Part shown: in pieces, positions 34,259 through 43,044 of the stretch
Layout: each line of letters starts with the position of its first letter
Position numbering within the stretch: the stretch's first letter is position 1
Assembly: GCA_002431285.1 (NCBI GenBank)
Contig: DJEF01000047.1
Coordinates: 49,805 to 93,568 of the forward strand
Source: Ruminococcaceae bacterium UBA5905
Lineage (GTDB): Bacteria > Bacillota > Clostridia > Oscillospirales > Acutalibacteraceae
Direction: 5' to 3'
DNA length: 43,764 nt
Program-made: the position numbers and the translations under genes
The notes under the pieces: generated by a model
What the model was told of the DNA's origin: nothing
Seen by the model: the letters and a program-made list of their open reading frames with translations, nothing else
Databases searched by the model: none

Positions 34259-35371
34259 TCAAAGCGCAAAAAAGGTACAGAGCATCGCCAGAGAAAACAG
34301 CAGCGGGGTCGCCCACTGGATCCCGTTATACCGCAGCCGTATAAAGCTGAGGAACGATACTGCCAGAGACAGCAGGGACAGCACAATGGCGATCACCGGC
34401 CACACCAGATGCGTCGCCCCATAGGCCGAAAACTTTCCCATAGCCAGCAGCACCTGGAAAACGATCAGCGCCGCCGTGAGCAGACAGTTGGCCGTCATCA
34501 CCTTGTGATTCAGCACCCTTTCGGCCAGAATGATGCGGATCTTCTGCCGTCTTTCGGAGGTCGTCGCGGCAGCGCCCAGCATCGTATAGTATTCAAAGGC
34601 TTTCGTGTAATTGGGAACGGCGGCATCAAAATAGTAATCCCCCAGAGCGCCATACGCCATGACGGAGCCGTTCCTCGCGGCCATCTCAAAATAGCGCACC
34701 GCCTCATCGTCATTCTTCTCGGTGACAAAGCCGCTGAAATAGCACACGCCCTTTGCATACTGAGCGTCGGCACAGCCGTTATCCGCCATGCGATTCAGCT
34801 GGGGCAGCAGCAGCTTCATTGCCGCCTCGTTTTTATCCCGGAAAGCCGTATCCGCCGCCTGGATGATCTGGTCATATTCCGCAGACGATTCAAACACCGT
34901 GTCGGTAACCTTATACCCATTTGGGGCGGGAATATAGGTCCTTGTCAGCGTCGTAGGCAGGGACAGCGCATAGAGGACCGCCACGGTCAGCTCCTTGATG
35001 ACCGTGGCGGTCAATCCGGAGTGCTCCTGCGCGCAGGAGAGGATATTGTTGACGTCCGTCAGGCGTATCCCCGTTTCGGACTGTGGAATGTAGTCGGTGA
35101 TATTGCTCGAACGGATGAACAATACCAGCTGATCCACAACGGTCGGGACGCACCCATCTCCATTCAGCAGCTCCGCCAGCGCCGCCGTATCTTTCAGAAT
35201 ATCGCGTCCGTGCTGCGCGACCTGCTTTTTCAGCGATGCGCCGAGAGCCTGATACGGGCCGGTGCGGCGGGTTTGCGCAGCGGCAGCGGGCGGAGAAACC
35301 GTCTCCTTCCCCGTCGTCGCATCGCCCAGCAGCGTCGTCAGATCCTTCAGGATTCTCGATTCATTTCCCAT
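34259..35371 (-). CDS. Sel1-repeat protein with C-terminal membrane segments
   Basis: 370 residues. N-terminal half is soluble and mostly helical without a recognised domain. Residues of about 200-270 hold two Sel1-like TPR units (GCADAQYAKGVCYFSG...DEAVRYFEMAARNGSVMAYGALGDYYFD, then a shorter one). The last 80 residues contain three membrane helices, the protein ending directly after the third. Sel1 repeats bind partner proteins, so this could tether soluble members of the operon to the membrane. The start lies 2 bases after the pseudokinase stop. Confidence 0.85.
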   Translation of the reverse strand: MGNESRILKDLTTLLGDATTGKETVSPPAAAAQTRRTGPYQALGASLKKQVAQHGRDILKDTAALAELLNGDGCVPTVVDQLVLFIRSSNITDYIPQSETGIRLTDVNNILSCAQEHSGLTATVIKELTVAVLYALSLPTTLTRTYIPAPNGYKVTDTVFESSAEYDQIIQAADTAFRDKNEAAMKLLLPQLNRMADNGCADAQYAKGVCYFSGFVTEKNDDEAVRYFEMAARNGSVMAYGALGDYYFDAAVPNYTKAFEYYTMLGAAATTSERRQKIRIILAERVLNHKVMTANCLLTAALIVFQVLLAMGKFSAYGATHLVWPVIAIVLSLLSLAVSFLSFIRLRYNGIQWATPLLFSLAMLCTFFAL

Positions 35372-35373
35372 CG

Positions 35374-36378
35374 TCAGTCACCATCCATTAAATTCTCGCA
35401 GGCCAAAGCATCCAGCCACTGATCGGCCGTAAACAGTCTCCGTTTTCCGCTCAGCATCCGGTTTTCTTCCGGTGTACGTGCAAGATTCTCCCTGGAATAC
35501 ACCGTCTCAAACATCCCGCGGATCGTCGGCGGGAGGGCCTCCCACCGGTCGATGACCCGCTCCTCCGAGGAAACGGTGCCGATGCTGTTCCGGCGATCCT
35601 CCCGATCAAAGATAAACACCGGATTCTCATGATAGTGCCGGAACATCTGGATGTGCATATCCGGGTCCACATCCCGCTGCGCCACCATCATATCACCGTA
35701 GCCATCCATAAACCGCCCCTGGTACGGCATCCGGCCCGTAATCAGCCGGAACAGCACGGTGGCGATGGAATACCGATCGTCCTCCAGGTAGAACGCTTCG
35801 TCGGCGGACAGCCGCCGCCATGGCGGCAGGAATTCGATCCCGACCTCCTCCACCGCCGCGCCCAAGAGCTCCGGAGTACCGCGGTCGCACAGGGACATGG
35901 CCGATGAGAAATCCAGCAGGACCTCCCCCGTCCCCTCGTTATAGTACATTTTCTCCAGATCAAAGGCGTGATAGGCGTACCCACAGGCGTGAAGATTGGA
36001 AAAAGCAAGCAGGAAATGCCGGATCACCTTCTTCACCAGCGGGTTCTGCAACCCCAGCGTATCCGGAGAATACAGCAGTTTTTTCAGCTTCTCCATTTTC
36101 GGAAACGCTCTCCTGGGAAAAACCAGCCCGTATGCATCGTCTTCATCGCAGCCGACAATATCCGTCGGCCACAAAAAGCGCTGTATATCCACCGGATGCT
36201 CCACAAAATGCTTCCACTTTCTCGCAATGTCCGCGGTGTGAATGTACTTGGAATACCGGATATCCACCGGGTCCCTGCTGAAAAAATGTACGGTGTCCGT
36301 GACTCCGTCCTGTGCGGGCACATACAGATTGTACCCACTGAGACAGCTGAACACCAACGTATCCTCCATCTGTTGCAT
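35374..36378 (-). CDS. Protein kinase-fold protein, probable pseudokinase
   Basis: 334 residues from the ATG (a TTG two codons upstream is possible). The kinase fold shows in the hinge-like block FLWPTDIVGCDEDDAYGLVFPRR (68-90), LHACGYAYH leading into the catalytic loop, GEVLLDFSSAM in the DFG position and the C-lobe DDRYSIATVLFRLITGRMPYQG (200-221). In related bacterial kinases of TerY-type and similar modules the loop reads YRDIS-GN. Here the aligned loop is YHAFDLEKM, so the catalytic Asp is Ala and the Asn is Lys, with DFS instead of DFG. Catalysis is therefore doubtful and a scaffold or nucleotide sensor is more likely. Lies between the GAP1-like and Sel1 genes. Confidence 0.8.
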   Translation of the reverse strand: MQQMEDTLVFSCLSGYNLYVPAQDGVTDTVHFFSRDPVDIRYSKYIHTADIARKWKHFVEHPVDIQRFLWPTDIVGCDEDDAYGLVFPRRAFPKMEKLKKLLYSPDTLGLQNPLVKKVIRHFLLAFSNLHACGYAYHAFDLEKMYYNEGTGEVLLDFSSAMSLCDRGTPELLGAAVEEVGIEFLPPWRRLSADEAFYLEDDRYSIATVLFRLITGRMPYQGRFMDGYGDMMVAQRDVDPDMHIQMFRHYHENPVFIFDREDRRNSIGTVSSEERVIDRWEALPPTIRGMFETVYSRENLARTPEENRMLSGKRRLFTADQWLDALACENLMDGD

Positions 36379-36396
36379 ACTCAACCCCGATTCCGA

Positions 36397-38715
36397 TTAT
36401 TTCTTTTTTCCCCCGAACATTTTGCCGAAAAGGCCGGGCTTGCCCGACGCATGGCCGGTTTCCCCAAACATCCGGCCATCGTCCTCAAAGCTGCATTCCG
36501 GAACATCCGGGCTGCTTTTTTTCGGTTCACTGTGCGCCCCGCTCAGACGCTTTCGCTCCTCCTTAGCGCGACTCTTCATCGCGGCCTCGACATCTTTCTG
36601 ATATTCCGCAACCGTCTTGGACAATGTCTTTAAGGTCTTGATCCGATCACTGTCGAAGCCGTATTCCTCCCGCCTGTCCAGAAGCTCATTCAGCCAGTGC
36701 CGGATGTCCCCGGCAATTGCCTGCATTCTGCGGCTTTCATACAGAGCAGCGCTGAAACGATCCGCCTCGCAAACCACCGGCAGCCCCCAGCGCATCATCT
36801 GCAACACCGGATTGGCCGCCCCATCCGACAGAGTGCACAGCTCCAGCCAGAAGCAAAAATGCTGTCTTCCTTCTCTGGCGGCCATGGCATCCACCACAAG
36901 CCGGCGAATCAGATTCACGGCCGTTTCCCGGTCGGCGGGGCTCAGCGTATTCTCCTGCCGGAACCGCCGGAGCTCCTTTTCCACCGCAATATAGCGCTCA
37001 TCCGTGTAAGCCGCGCTGCGGCCGCCGATCACAGCATCATAGATCCGCACCAGACAGTCCACGTTGCTCTGCTTTTCCCATGCAGCCGCCGAAACGCCTT
37101 CTTCCACGTGCAAATACCGCATATTCTCGATGAAAGCATCCGTATAGCGGCAGGAGGAAAACCGGAAATTCTCCCAGAAATTCGTCTTGAGCCGGTCGGC
37201 CGCCTCCGCCTTGCGGCATTCTGCTCCGGGTATCTCCGACAAGGCCCGCTCCAGCTCCTGAAACACGGGCTGGACTCTGGATACGGTCACATCCAGCCGG
37301 ACGAGCTGTGCAGCGCTGAGCGCACAGATTCTGGCGGCGGCCGCATCCGACAGGGCACCATCGTCCGGAACGAACCGCAATGCCTCCGCCCGGATCGCGT
37401 TCACCCGCTCCGACGAAGCCGCGCTCTCCATCAACCGCTCATAAAACCGCCGGATGATCTCATCGCCGCCTGCGGTCGCTTTCACTGCGCCGGCCCACTC
37501 GGAGAACACCGTCATTCCCTTCCGGTACTGCTGATCCAGAAATTCCACGGTATCGGAATCACCGCCGGACATCAGTGCCAGCAGAACGATCTTCTTATAG
37601 ACCTCCACCAGATCGGGGGAAGCCGTGTGGTCCACACGCTGCTCCAGCCGCTTGAGTATCGTCTCCGCCGGTTGGATGCTCCGACGCTCCAGCAGCGTTA
37701 ACAGGCCGCAGATATAGTCGTCCGCCACAGCGTTTTGCAGCGGCAGTTTGATCAGCAGCTCCAGCAAATACCGGCTCAGCTCCGCGTCGGTTTTTCGGTT
37801 CACATCGCTCAGCGTATTGGTCAGCTCATGCGCCAGATTCACGTCCTCCAGCTCCGCGTCATAGGGCTTGAGCAGCTGGCAGCGAATTTCCTCGATTCTC
37901 CGGCAATAGGCGGCAAACTCGCGCCGGGAGCTTTTCAGAAATACGTAGTAGGACGGGAATTTTTCCGGAGATTCCTCGATCTGCTGCAATTCCCGTTGCA
38001 GATTCGTCTCCCCGGTCTCGATATCCAGATAATATGCACCCGCCGGGACCCGGTCCACGAACATGACCCGCTTGAATTTCGCATACGGAAAGCTGTTCGC
38101 ATTGGAAAAAGACAGCTGATACCGCAAGGAAACGGGCAGCGCCGACAGAATGCAGTAGATCGCCGCCTTGATCCGATCGACAGCATTTTCGCACCGCACA
38201 TACAGCGGGAGATCCGCCGCAGAGGACAGCACCAGATAAACGCACGCCAGCAGGGTTTTGTATGTATCCTCCGTCAGACCGCACCGGCGCATGGCGGCGT
38301 CAATATCCAGCGGCGCATCCAGCGTCAGCCCTTCGGGGATCGCCGCCGTCTCCTCCTTGGAAAAGCGGAAATTGGCGTCGGATACGGCGAGAATGCCGTT
38401 CGGATCGGCATAACTGCCCTGTGCCGGAAACATAAACCCATGGGCAAACATTTTCGGCCGCCCGAAGCTGTCCCGCTCGCCGTATCGGGCCTTCAGCAGG
38501 CACAGCGTATGCTCGCCGGAGATCAGTTCAAACAGATCCACCGGCGCGCCCTGTGCATCCAGCAGCACATCCGTCCCCATATTCTGCGGCGTACAGCCGT
38601 TTCCGATGTTTTCAAAAAAGGAGAGCATCTGCGGCGGAGTGTCCGGAGACACATTCAGCACCTGCCAGTTGTTCGCTGGCTTTCCGTAACATGCCTGGTA
38701 AAACTCCATCTTCAT
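36397..38715 (-). CDS. GAP1-like (GTPase-associated protein 1) protein
   Basis: 772 residues. The N-terminal 230 or so residues match the GAP1-N layout: start EFYQACYGKPANNWQVLNVS, central GEHTLCLLKARYG and the marker FGRPKMFAHGFMFP (84-97), then the SFSNANSFPYAKFKRVMFVD segment. The remaining 540 residues are almost all helical, like the middle and C-terminal parts of GAP1 proteins, ending in a charged Gly/Lys tail. GAP1 was described computationally as a constant partner of TRAFAC-type GTPases in bacterial conflict loci. Here it overlaps the GTPase gene by four bases (ATGA), which strongly supports a joint complex. The biochemical role is unknown. Confidence 0.8.
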   Translation of the reverse strand: MKMEFYQACYGKPANNWQVLNVSPDTPPQMLSFFENIGNGCTPQNMGTDVLLDAQGAPVDLFELISGEHTLCLLKARYGERDSFGRPKMFAHGFMFPAQGSYADPNGILAVSDANFRFSKEETAAIPEGLTLDAPLDIDAAMRRCGLTEDTYKTLLACVYLVLSSAADLPLYVRCENAVDRIKAAIYCILSALPVSLRYQLSFSNANSFPYAKFKRVMFVDRVPAGAYYLDIETGETNLQRELQQIEESPEKFPSYYVFLKSSRREFAAYCRRIEEIRCQLLKPYDAELEDVNLAHELTNTLSDVNRKTDAELSRYLLELLIKLPLQNAVADDYICGLLTLLERRSIQPAETILKRLEQRVDHTASPDLVEVYKKIVLLALMSGGDSDTVEFLDQQYRKGMTVFSEWAGAVKATAGGDEIIRRFYERLMESAASSERVNAIRAEALRFVPDDGALSDAAAARICALSAAQLVRLDVTVSRVQPVFQELERALSEIPGAECRKAEAADRLKTNFWENFRFSSCRYTDAFIENMRYLHVEEGVSAAAWEKQSNVDCLVRIYDAVIGGRSAAYTDERYIAVEKELRRFRQENTLSPADRETAVNLIRRLVVDAMAAREGRQHFCFWLELCTLSDGAANPVLQMMRWGLPVVCEADRFSAALYESRRMQAIAGDIRHWLNELLDRREEYGFDSDRIKTLKTLSKTVAEYQKDVEAAMKSRAKEERKRLSGAHSEPKKSSPDVPECSFEDDGRMFGETGHASGKPGLFGKMFGGKKK

Positions 38716-40301
38716 TCCCCTTTCGTCACGATGGGCAGATTCCGGTATTCATCGGTCATCGGCATCCACTCGTTTTTGACCAGCACCTGCGGAGCGATCC
38801 GGATGCGCTCCTCCTCATACTCCGCAAATTCGTCCGGCTGCTTTTCCAGATAGGGTTTTCCGAACATCTTCTTCCGATATATATACCGGTCGGCGTGTTT
38901 GATCTTAAAGGGGCGCCGCACCCGCTCATTGGAACGAATGAACCCGAACTGCTTAAACATCCAGAGAATCGGCTCCTCGATCCGTTTCGGCTCCGGGCGG
39001 TTCACCGGCGCATAGAACCCCTCCTCCGTCGCCGCGCAGGCACAGCCCGTGGCGCTGACGGAGAAGAAATTGTAGTTCCAATAGCCGGTGCTCAAATTCT
39101 GGCACACCGCCTGCGCGTTATGCAACATCAGATCCTTTAGGCCGTGATCACCCATGACCAGTTCATTCAGAGTTTTTCCGTCAAATTCCATCACCGGCAG
39201 ACCGCTCTGGTCCAGGCCCGTGCTGTGCACCGTCTCCTGCGCGATCGGCGGCAGGATGCCGTAGCACTGGTCGCTCTTGGACACGCAGACCGCAACGGGG
39301 ATCTTGCACTTGCGATTGGTTCTGTTTTCCAGCACCGACCACAGGGTATTCAGAGCCAGAGACGGCTCGTCAATCTCATCCTCATCCATATCCGCGGACA
39401 GAAAGCCCAGCTGCTTGGGGTCGATGAGGAGAATAAGCCCGTCCGAATGCTTCACATACTGGGCGAAATCCTCCATATCCTCGGCACGGCGGCAGTTTTC
39501 GCCTGCAATATCGTACAGCACAATGGTGTCGGTCTTCTGCACGGTCCCATCGCTGCGCACGATATCGTAGAACATAGGCTGAGACAACCGTCGCGGCGAC
39601 GTACTGTCCGGAAGCGGCATTCCTTTCTTCACCACATTGTTCTCGATAAAATTCGTCTCATGATCGGAGGTGAAATAGGCGTTCAGCCCCACCTTGGAGG
39701 CGAAATCCGTCATGTTTTTCAGCAGCTGGCTGATATACACCGTTTTCCCCGAGCCGGTGATGCCGATGATGGAAATATACTTCACCTTATTTTTGCCGAA
39801 GCCCAGCGGGAACGGATTGTGGCAGAAAGGGCACACCCGGTTATGGGTCGTTTTGCCGAAAACGTCCACCGCCTGCGTCACAAAGCCGTCCATGTCGGGC
39901 ACCAGCCTTGTGACCCCGTTGTTGGGGCCGATGATGGGCAGCTCCCACGGATTCTGCACATTGCCGGAGCGACTGGGCTGCTCCGTCGTCCGCCCCTCAA
40001 AGCTATCCCAGAAAGCCTGGTACACCGGGTCTTTCCGGATGAGAAAGCTCTTGTAGGTGTCAAACGTTTTCTTCCTGGCAGTTCGCTCGTCGCCGCTGTT
40101 CATCATCTCGATGTCCAATTCTGAATACCCCAGCTTCTGCTCTATTTCCCGCGGGCTGCTGAAATAGGTGCCAGAGCGAAACAGCACCTTGGTGTGCGGG
40201 ATCGGCTCCCCGTTCCCGCCGGAAGCCCGGTTGAAGCAATACGGACAGGTGATCGTATACGCGCTGTCCTCCGCAATGTGCCTTTGAGTGGTGTCTGCCA
40301 T
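38712..40301 (-). CDS. Zinc-ribbon P-loop GTPase (TRAFAC/double-GTPase-like)
   Basis: 529 residues. A treble set of Cys pairs, CPYC at 19-22 and CPFC at 157-160, forms a split zinc ribbon around a 135-residue insert. Then comes a GTPase domain: Walker A GITGSGKT (180-187), switch/Walker B VLYDIAGE (261-268) where DxxGE replaces DxxGQ, and VSKSD (340-344) as the NKxD base-reading motif. The region after 360 continues with an SATGCA-like G5 element. The fold agrees with the GTPases that accompany GAP1 proteins. It probably acts as the nucleotide-driven switch or assembly core. GGGGGAAAA lies before the ATG. Confidence 0.85.
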   Translation of the reverse strand: MADTTQRHIAEDSAYTITCPYCFNRASGGNGEPIPHTKVLFRSGTYFSSPREIEQKLGYSELDIEMMNSGDERTARKKTFDTYKSFLIRKDPVYQAFWDSFEGRTTEQPSRSGNVQNPWELPIIGPNNGVTRLVPDMDGFVTQAVDVFGKTTHNRVCPFCHNPFPLGFGKNKVKYISIIGITGSGKTVYISQLLKNMTDFASKVGLNAYFTSDHETNFIENNVVKKGMPLPDSTSPRRLSQPMFYDIVRSDGTVQKTDTIVLYDIAGENCRRAEDMEDFAQYVKHSDGLILLIDPKQLGFLSADMDEDEIDEPSLALNTLWSVLENRTNRKCKIPVAVCVSKSDQCYGILPPIAQETVHSTGLDQSGLPVMEFDGKTLNELVMGDHGLKDLMLHNAQAVCQNLSTGYWNYNFFSVSATGCACAATEEGFYAPVNRPEPKRIEEPILWMFKQFGFIRSNERVRRPFKIKHADRYIYRKKMFGKPYLEKQPDEFAEYEEERIRIAPQVLVKNEWMPMTDEYRNLPIVTKGE

Positions 40302-40321
40302 ACCGCATTTTCCCCCTAAAC

Positions 40322-41008
40322 TTATCGGATGATAATTCCCTGATTATCCGACATAAATCGGATACTGTCATTCCTGGCCGCTTTCACAACAAAGCTGCCG
40401 CCGTCTTTCACCACCTCGCGGGGAAAGGAATAGGTATAGACGCTCCCCGCCAACCCATACTTGAGATGGCCGTCTGCCAGATTGGGATAACCCTTATCCA
40501 GCATGATCCGATGGTAGCCGCTGAAAACCGTTTCCTTCTTAAACAGGCCGGTGCGCTTTTCCACGAGTATGGGTTCCGTCCGGATCACCACGTCCACCGT
40601 CATGGAAAAGACGGCGGAGGACTGCATATCCGCCGGCACATACACGACCGCGGCATCCCCCGTCCCGTCGAATCCGTAGACCGCATAGTATCCGGGCACA
40701 TTCCGTATCGCAAAACCGCCGTCCCGCCGCAGCTCGTCATGCGACACCAGAAAAAACGTAACCTGCGGGCTTTCGGCCACCGCACTCCGATCGGCGATGA
40801 GCGCCTGTATATGCGCGCTCAGGGCATTGTGCAGAGCGTCGTCGGGGCTATCCTTTTTCAGCAGCGCTGCCTGCCGCGTCTCGGCGAACACGATGAGATA
40901 CTGGCTGTGGCCCACCGATTTCCAGTTCAGTACGACCCGGTTCTCCGACGGTCGTTTCTCGATTTCATAGATGCTCTTATTGGCGCTGTCGGTATATATA
41001 ACTTCCAT
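40322..41008 (-). CDS. Beta-rich protein of unknown function
   Basis: 228 residues, no signal peptide or membrane segment. Alternating hydrophobic patterns (RVVLNWKSVGHSQYLIVFAET, VTFFLVSHDEL, SSAVFSMTVDVVIRTEPILVEKRTG, YTYSFPREVVKDGGSFVVKAA) suggest a protein of mostly beta strands, perhaps two sandwich domains. No family recognised. It sits between the 649-residue unknown and the GTPase with gaps of 9 and 20 bases, so it is surely co-expressed with both; GAGG precedes the ATG. Confidence 0.8.
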   Translation of the reverse strand: MEVIYTDSANKSIYEIEKRPSENRVVLNWKSVGHSQYLIVFAETRQAALLKKDSPDDALHNALSAHIQALIADRSAVAESPQVTFFLVSHDELRRDGGFAIRNVPGYYAVYGFDGTGDAAVVYVPADMQSSAVFSMTVDVVIRTEPILVEKRTGLFKKETVFSGYHRIMLDKGYPNLADGHLKYGLAGSVYTYSFPREVVKDGGSFVVKAARNDSIRFMSDNQGIIIR

Positions 41009-41017
41009 ACTAAAACC

Positions 41018-42967
41018 TCACATCAACAGATCGGAGGGCTGACACAGGATCAGCGAAATGGCCTCCAGAGCGTCGTCATATCCGGTATTGACATACTGCA
41101 CCAGCGGATCGTCCTTGAAGGTTTCCTGCAAATGCTCAAAGAGCTTCGTGCAATTCTGCCCGTCGGCATCGGCGGTATGCAGCATATACACCGTGGCTTT
41201 CCGGTGGATGGGGAGATTGCCGTACAGGCGGATCAAATCGTCCGCCCGATCGGTCAGAGTCTTGCTGATCTCTCGATAGATCCGATCCCCCGATTTATTC
41301 AGCCGCCGCTCCCATTCATCAATGAAGGGCAGGGAGAATGTATCGAGATTCGCCTGAATGACGCTCCGGAAGCAATCGAACACCGCGGACAGGATGGCGG
41401 CGGCATCGTTATCCGCCCGGCCGATCTTCATGAGCGCGGCATGGCCGGCGGCACTGTTCAAATACGTCTCGGTCAGCAGCCGGTATACGGTCCCGATCTC
41501 GTCGTTTTTCAGAGGGATGATCTTCTGATACGCCGCTTGCAGCGCCTCGATCCTGGCCGCAAACGCGCGGGCATTGTCCCGCGCCGCCGTCAGGCAGCGC
41601 TTGAACTGCGGATAGATCACATTCCTGCGCAGGCGTATCTCGATCTGTCTCTTAAAATACTCATACACGCCCAGCTCCTCATTCGGGGTTCCGCAGCTGA
41701 GCTGTTCAAACACGCGATCCATAGTGGCATCGTCCAGGGCTTTCAGCTCGCTGACAGACAGGCGACTGTACAAAAACTCCTGAAACTGCTGCACGCAGGG
41801 CGTGCAGTCCATGCCGCCGGACAGCGCCTTTTCGATGTACCGATCCACAAAGTCGGCCACCGCATCGTCGTATGTATACCCGCAGAAAGTGCGGAATTTA
41901 CACTCTCCGATATTCTCCAGCGCTCCCACGGCGGACTCCCGCAGCGGAAGATGCTCGATCGCCTCCAGATCCACCCGAACATCCAACGAGGACAGGAACC
42001 GCTCGCATATTTCGCTTTTCCCCGTGTCAAACTCCAGCTTCTTGATCCAGGTATTCCAGTCGCTGTTCCCGCTCTCCCGGGAAATGTCCGCATAAACCGC
42101 ATCGAGAATCAGGCCGTCGATCTGGATTGCGATCTTACGGTTCGGTTTCTCGCAGAGCACATAAGATACAGTATATATGGAGCGATCATACAATGTTGCA
42201 AACCGGCTCTTATAGTCTGCATCGTCCAGCGACGATACGGCGTCGTTATTGGACAGAATAAACAGATCGGCTACGATCCGGTACAGCTCGGAGATTTCAA
42301 AGACCTCGTTGTCTCTGGTACGGGTGGAAAGAATTACGACAGAATCGTACAGGGAATTTTCGGCAAGGAATCCTTTGATTTCTCTGGTCAACGACTTTTT
42401 CGCCAGAGCATCATTCAGCAGGACAATGAGCATCCGCATCTTCTTGCCCTCGATGAGCCGGTCAAAGGTGTCAACGACCCGATAAACCCGCTCAAAATCC
42501 GCAACTGACTCCATATTCGATGTATCGACCGTATTATAGACCAGCAGCTGCGTCATACTGGCGAAGGAATCATGCTCCCGCTGGACGGAATCGACCGCCC
42601 CCAGCAGCTCCTCCGAAGAAACGCTCGACCCGTCCGTCAGGCTCCAGAATTCAACGGCTCCCTCCGAGGTCGTTACTTTCCGATTCATCAGGTCAATCAG
42701 GGGCTGAGGCAAAGCGCTTTCAAGCTTTTTCGTCATTGACCTGCGCTCACCCGAAAAGGAATACCCGTAGCTCACCAGATGCTGCAAGGCCTGGGGCCAG
42801 ATCCTCTCCAGCTTCGCCGCGATGGAGGTACACGCCTCCGGCGTGAACGCGTCGTTATACAAACACAGCATGGGATAGTGGGGCCGGTTCCCCACCATTT
42901 TCGTGCCCCGACTGTTCTTTTCCAGCTCCCGCTCGGACAGCGCTATCAATTCGGATATACTGTTCAT
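41018..42967 (-). CDS. Large protein of unknown function, alpha/beta then helical
   Basis: 649 residues from the ATG 6 bases after GAGGG; a GTG 54 bases upstream is in frame but would lie inside a strong hairpin. The N-terminal 260 residues alternate strands and helices in a Rossmann-like way (YPMLCLYNDAF, MTQLLVYNTVD, KMRMLIVLLNDALA, YDSVVILSTRTRDN, IVADLFILSNNDA). The remaining 390 are mainly helical with scattered Cys. No membrane segment and no motif I can name. By position it belongs to the GTPase-GAP1 system. Confidence 0.8.
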   Translation of the reverse strand: MNSISELIALSERELEKNSRGTKMVGNRPHYPMLCLYNDAFTPEACTSIAAKLERIWPQALQHLVSYGYSFSGERRSMTKKLESALPQPLIDLMNRKVTTSEGAVEFWSLTDGSSVSSEELLGAVDSVQREHDSFASMTQLLVYNTVDTSNMESVADFERVYRVVDTFDRLIEGKKMRMLIVLLNDALAKKSLTREIKGFLAENSLYDSVVILSTRTRDNEVFEISELYRIVADLFILSNNDAVSSLDDADYKSRFATLYDRSIYTVSYVLCEKPNRKIAIQIDGLILDAVYADISRESGNSDWNTWIKKLEFDTGKSEICERFLSSLDVRVDLEAIEHLPLRESAVGALENIGECKFRTFCGYTYDDAVADFVDRYIEKALSGGMDCTPCVQQFQEFLYSRLSVSELKALDDATMDRVFEQLSCGTPNEELGVYEYFKRQIEIRLRRNVIYPQFKRCLTAARDNARAFAARIEALQAAYQKIIPLKNDEIGTVYRLLTETYLNSAAGHAALMKIGRADNDAAAILSAVFDCFRSVIQANLDTFSLPFIDEWERRLNKSGDRIYREISKTLTDRADDLIRLYGNLPIHRKATVYMLHTADADGQNCTKLFEHLQETFKDDPLVQYVNTGYDDALEAISLILCQPSDLLM

Positions 42968-42992
42968 ATACACCCTCGCCTTTTCATATGCG

Positions 42993-43024
42993 CCGGTGTC
43001 CCGGCTCAAAGGACGGGACACCGG
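42993..43024. other. Perfect intra-operon hairpin
   Basis: CCGGTGTCCCG (42993-43003) pairs perfectly with 43014-43024, 10-nt loop. It lies in the 77-base gap between the two upstream genes of the GTPase operon and has no U-run, so it is more likely an mRNA processing or stability element than a full terminator. Confidence 0.7.
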
Positions 43025-43044
43025 CTGCTCGGTAAACTGCGGTT

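Noticed and set aside
40466..42508. Plus-strand open frame of about 680 codons within the GTPase operon
   Set aside because: Antisense to the two unknown proteins, which have ribosome sites, operon spacing and ordinary protein composition; the plus frame has none.
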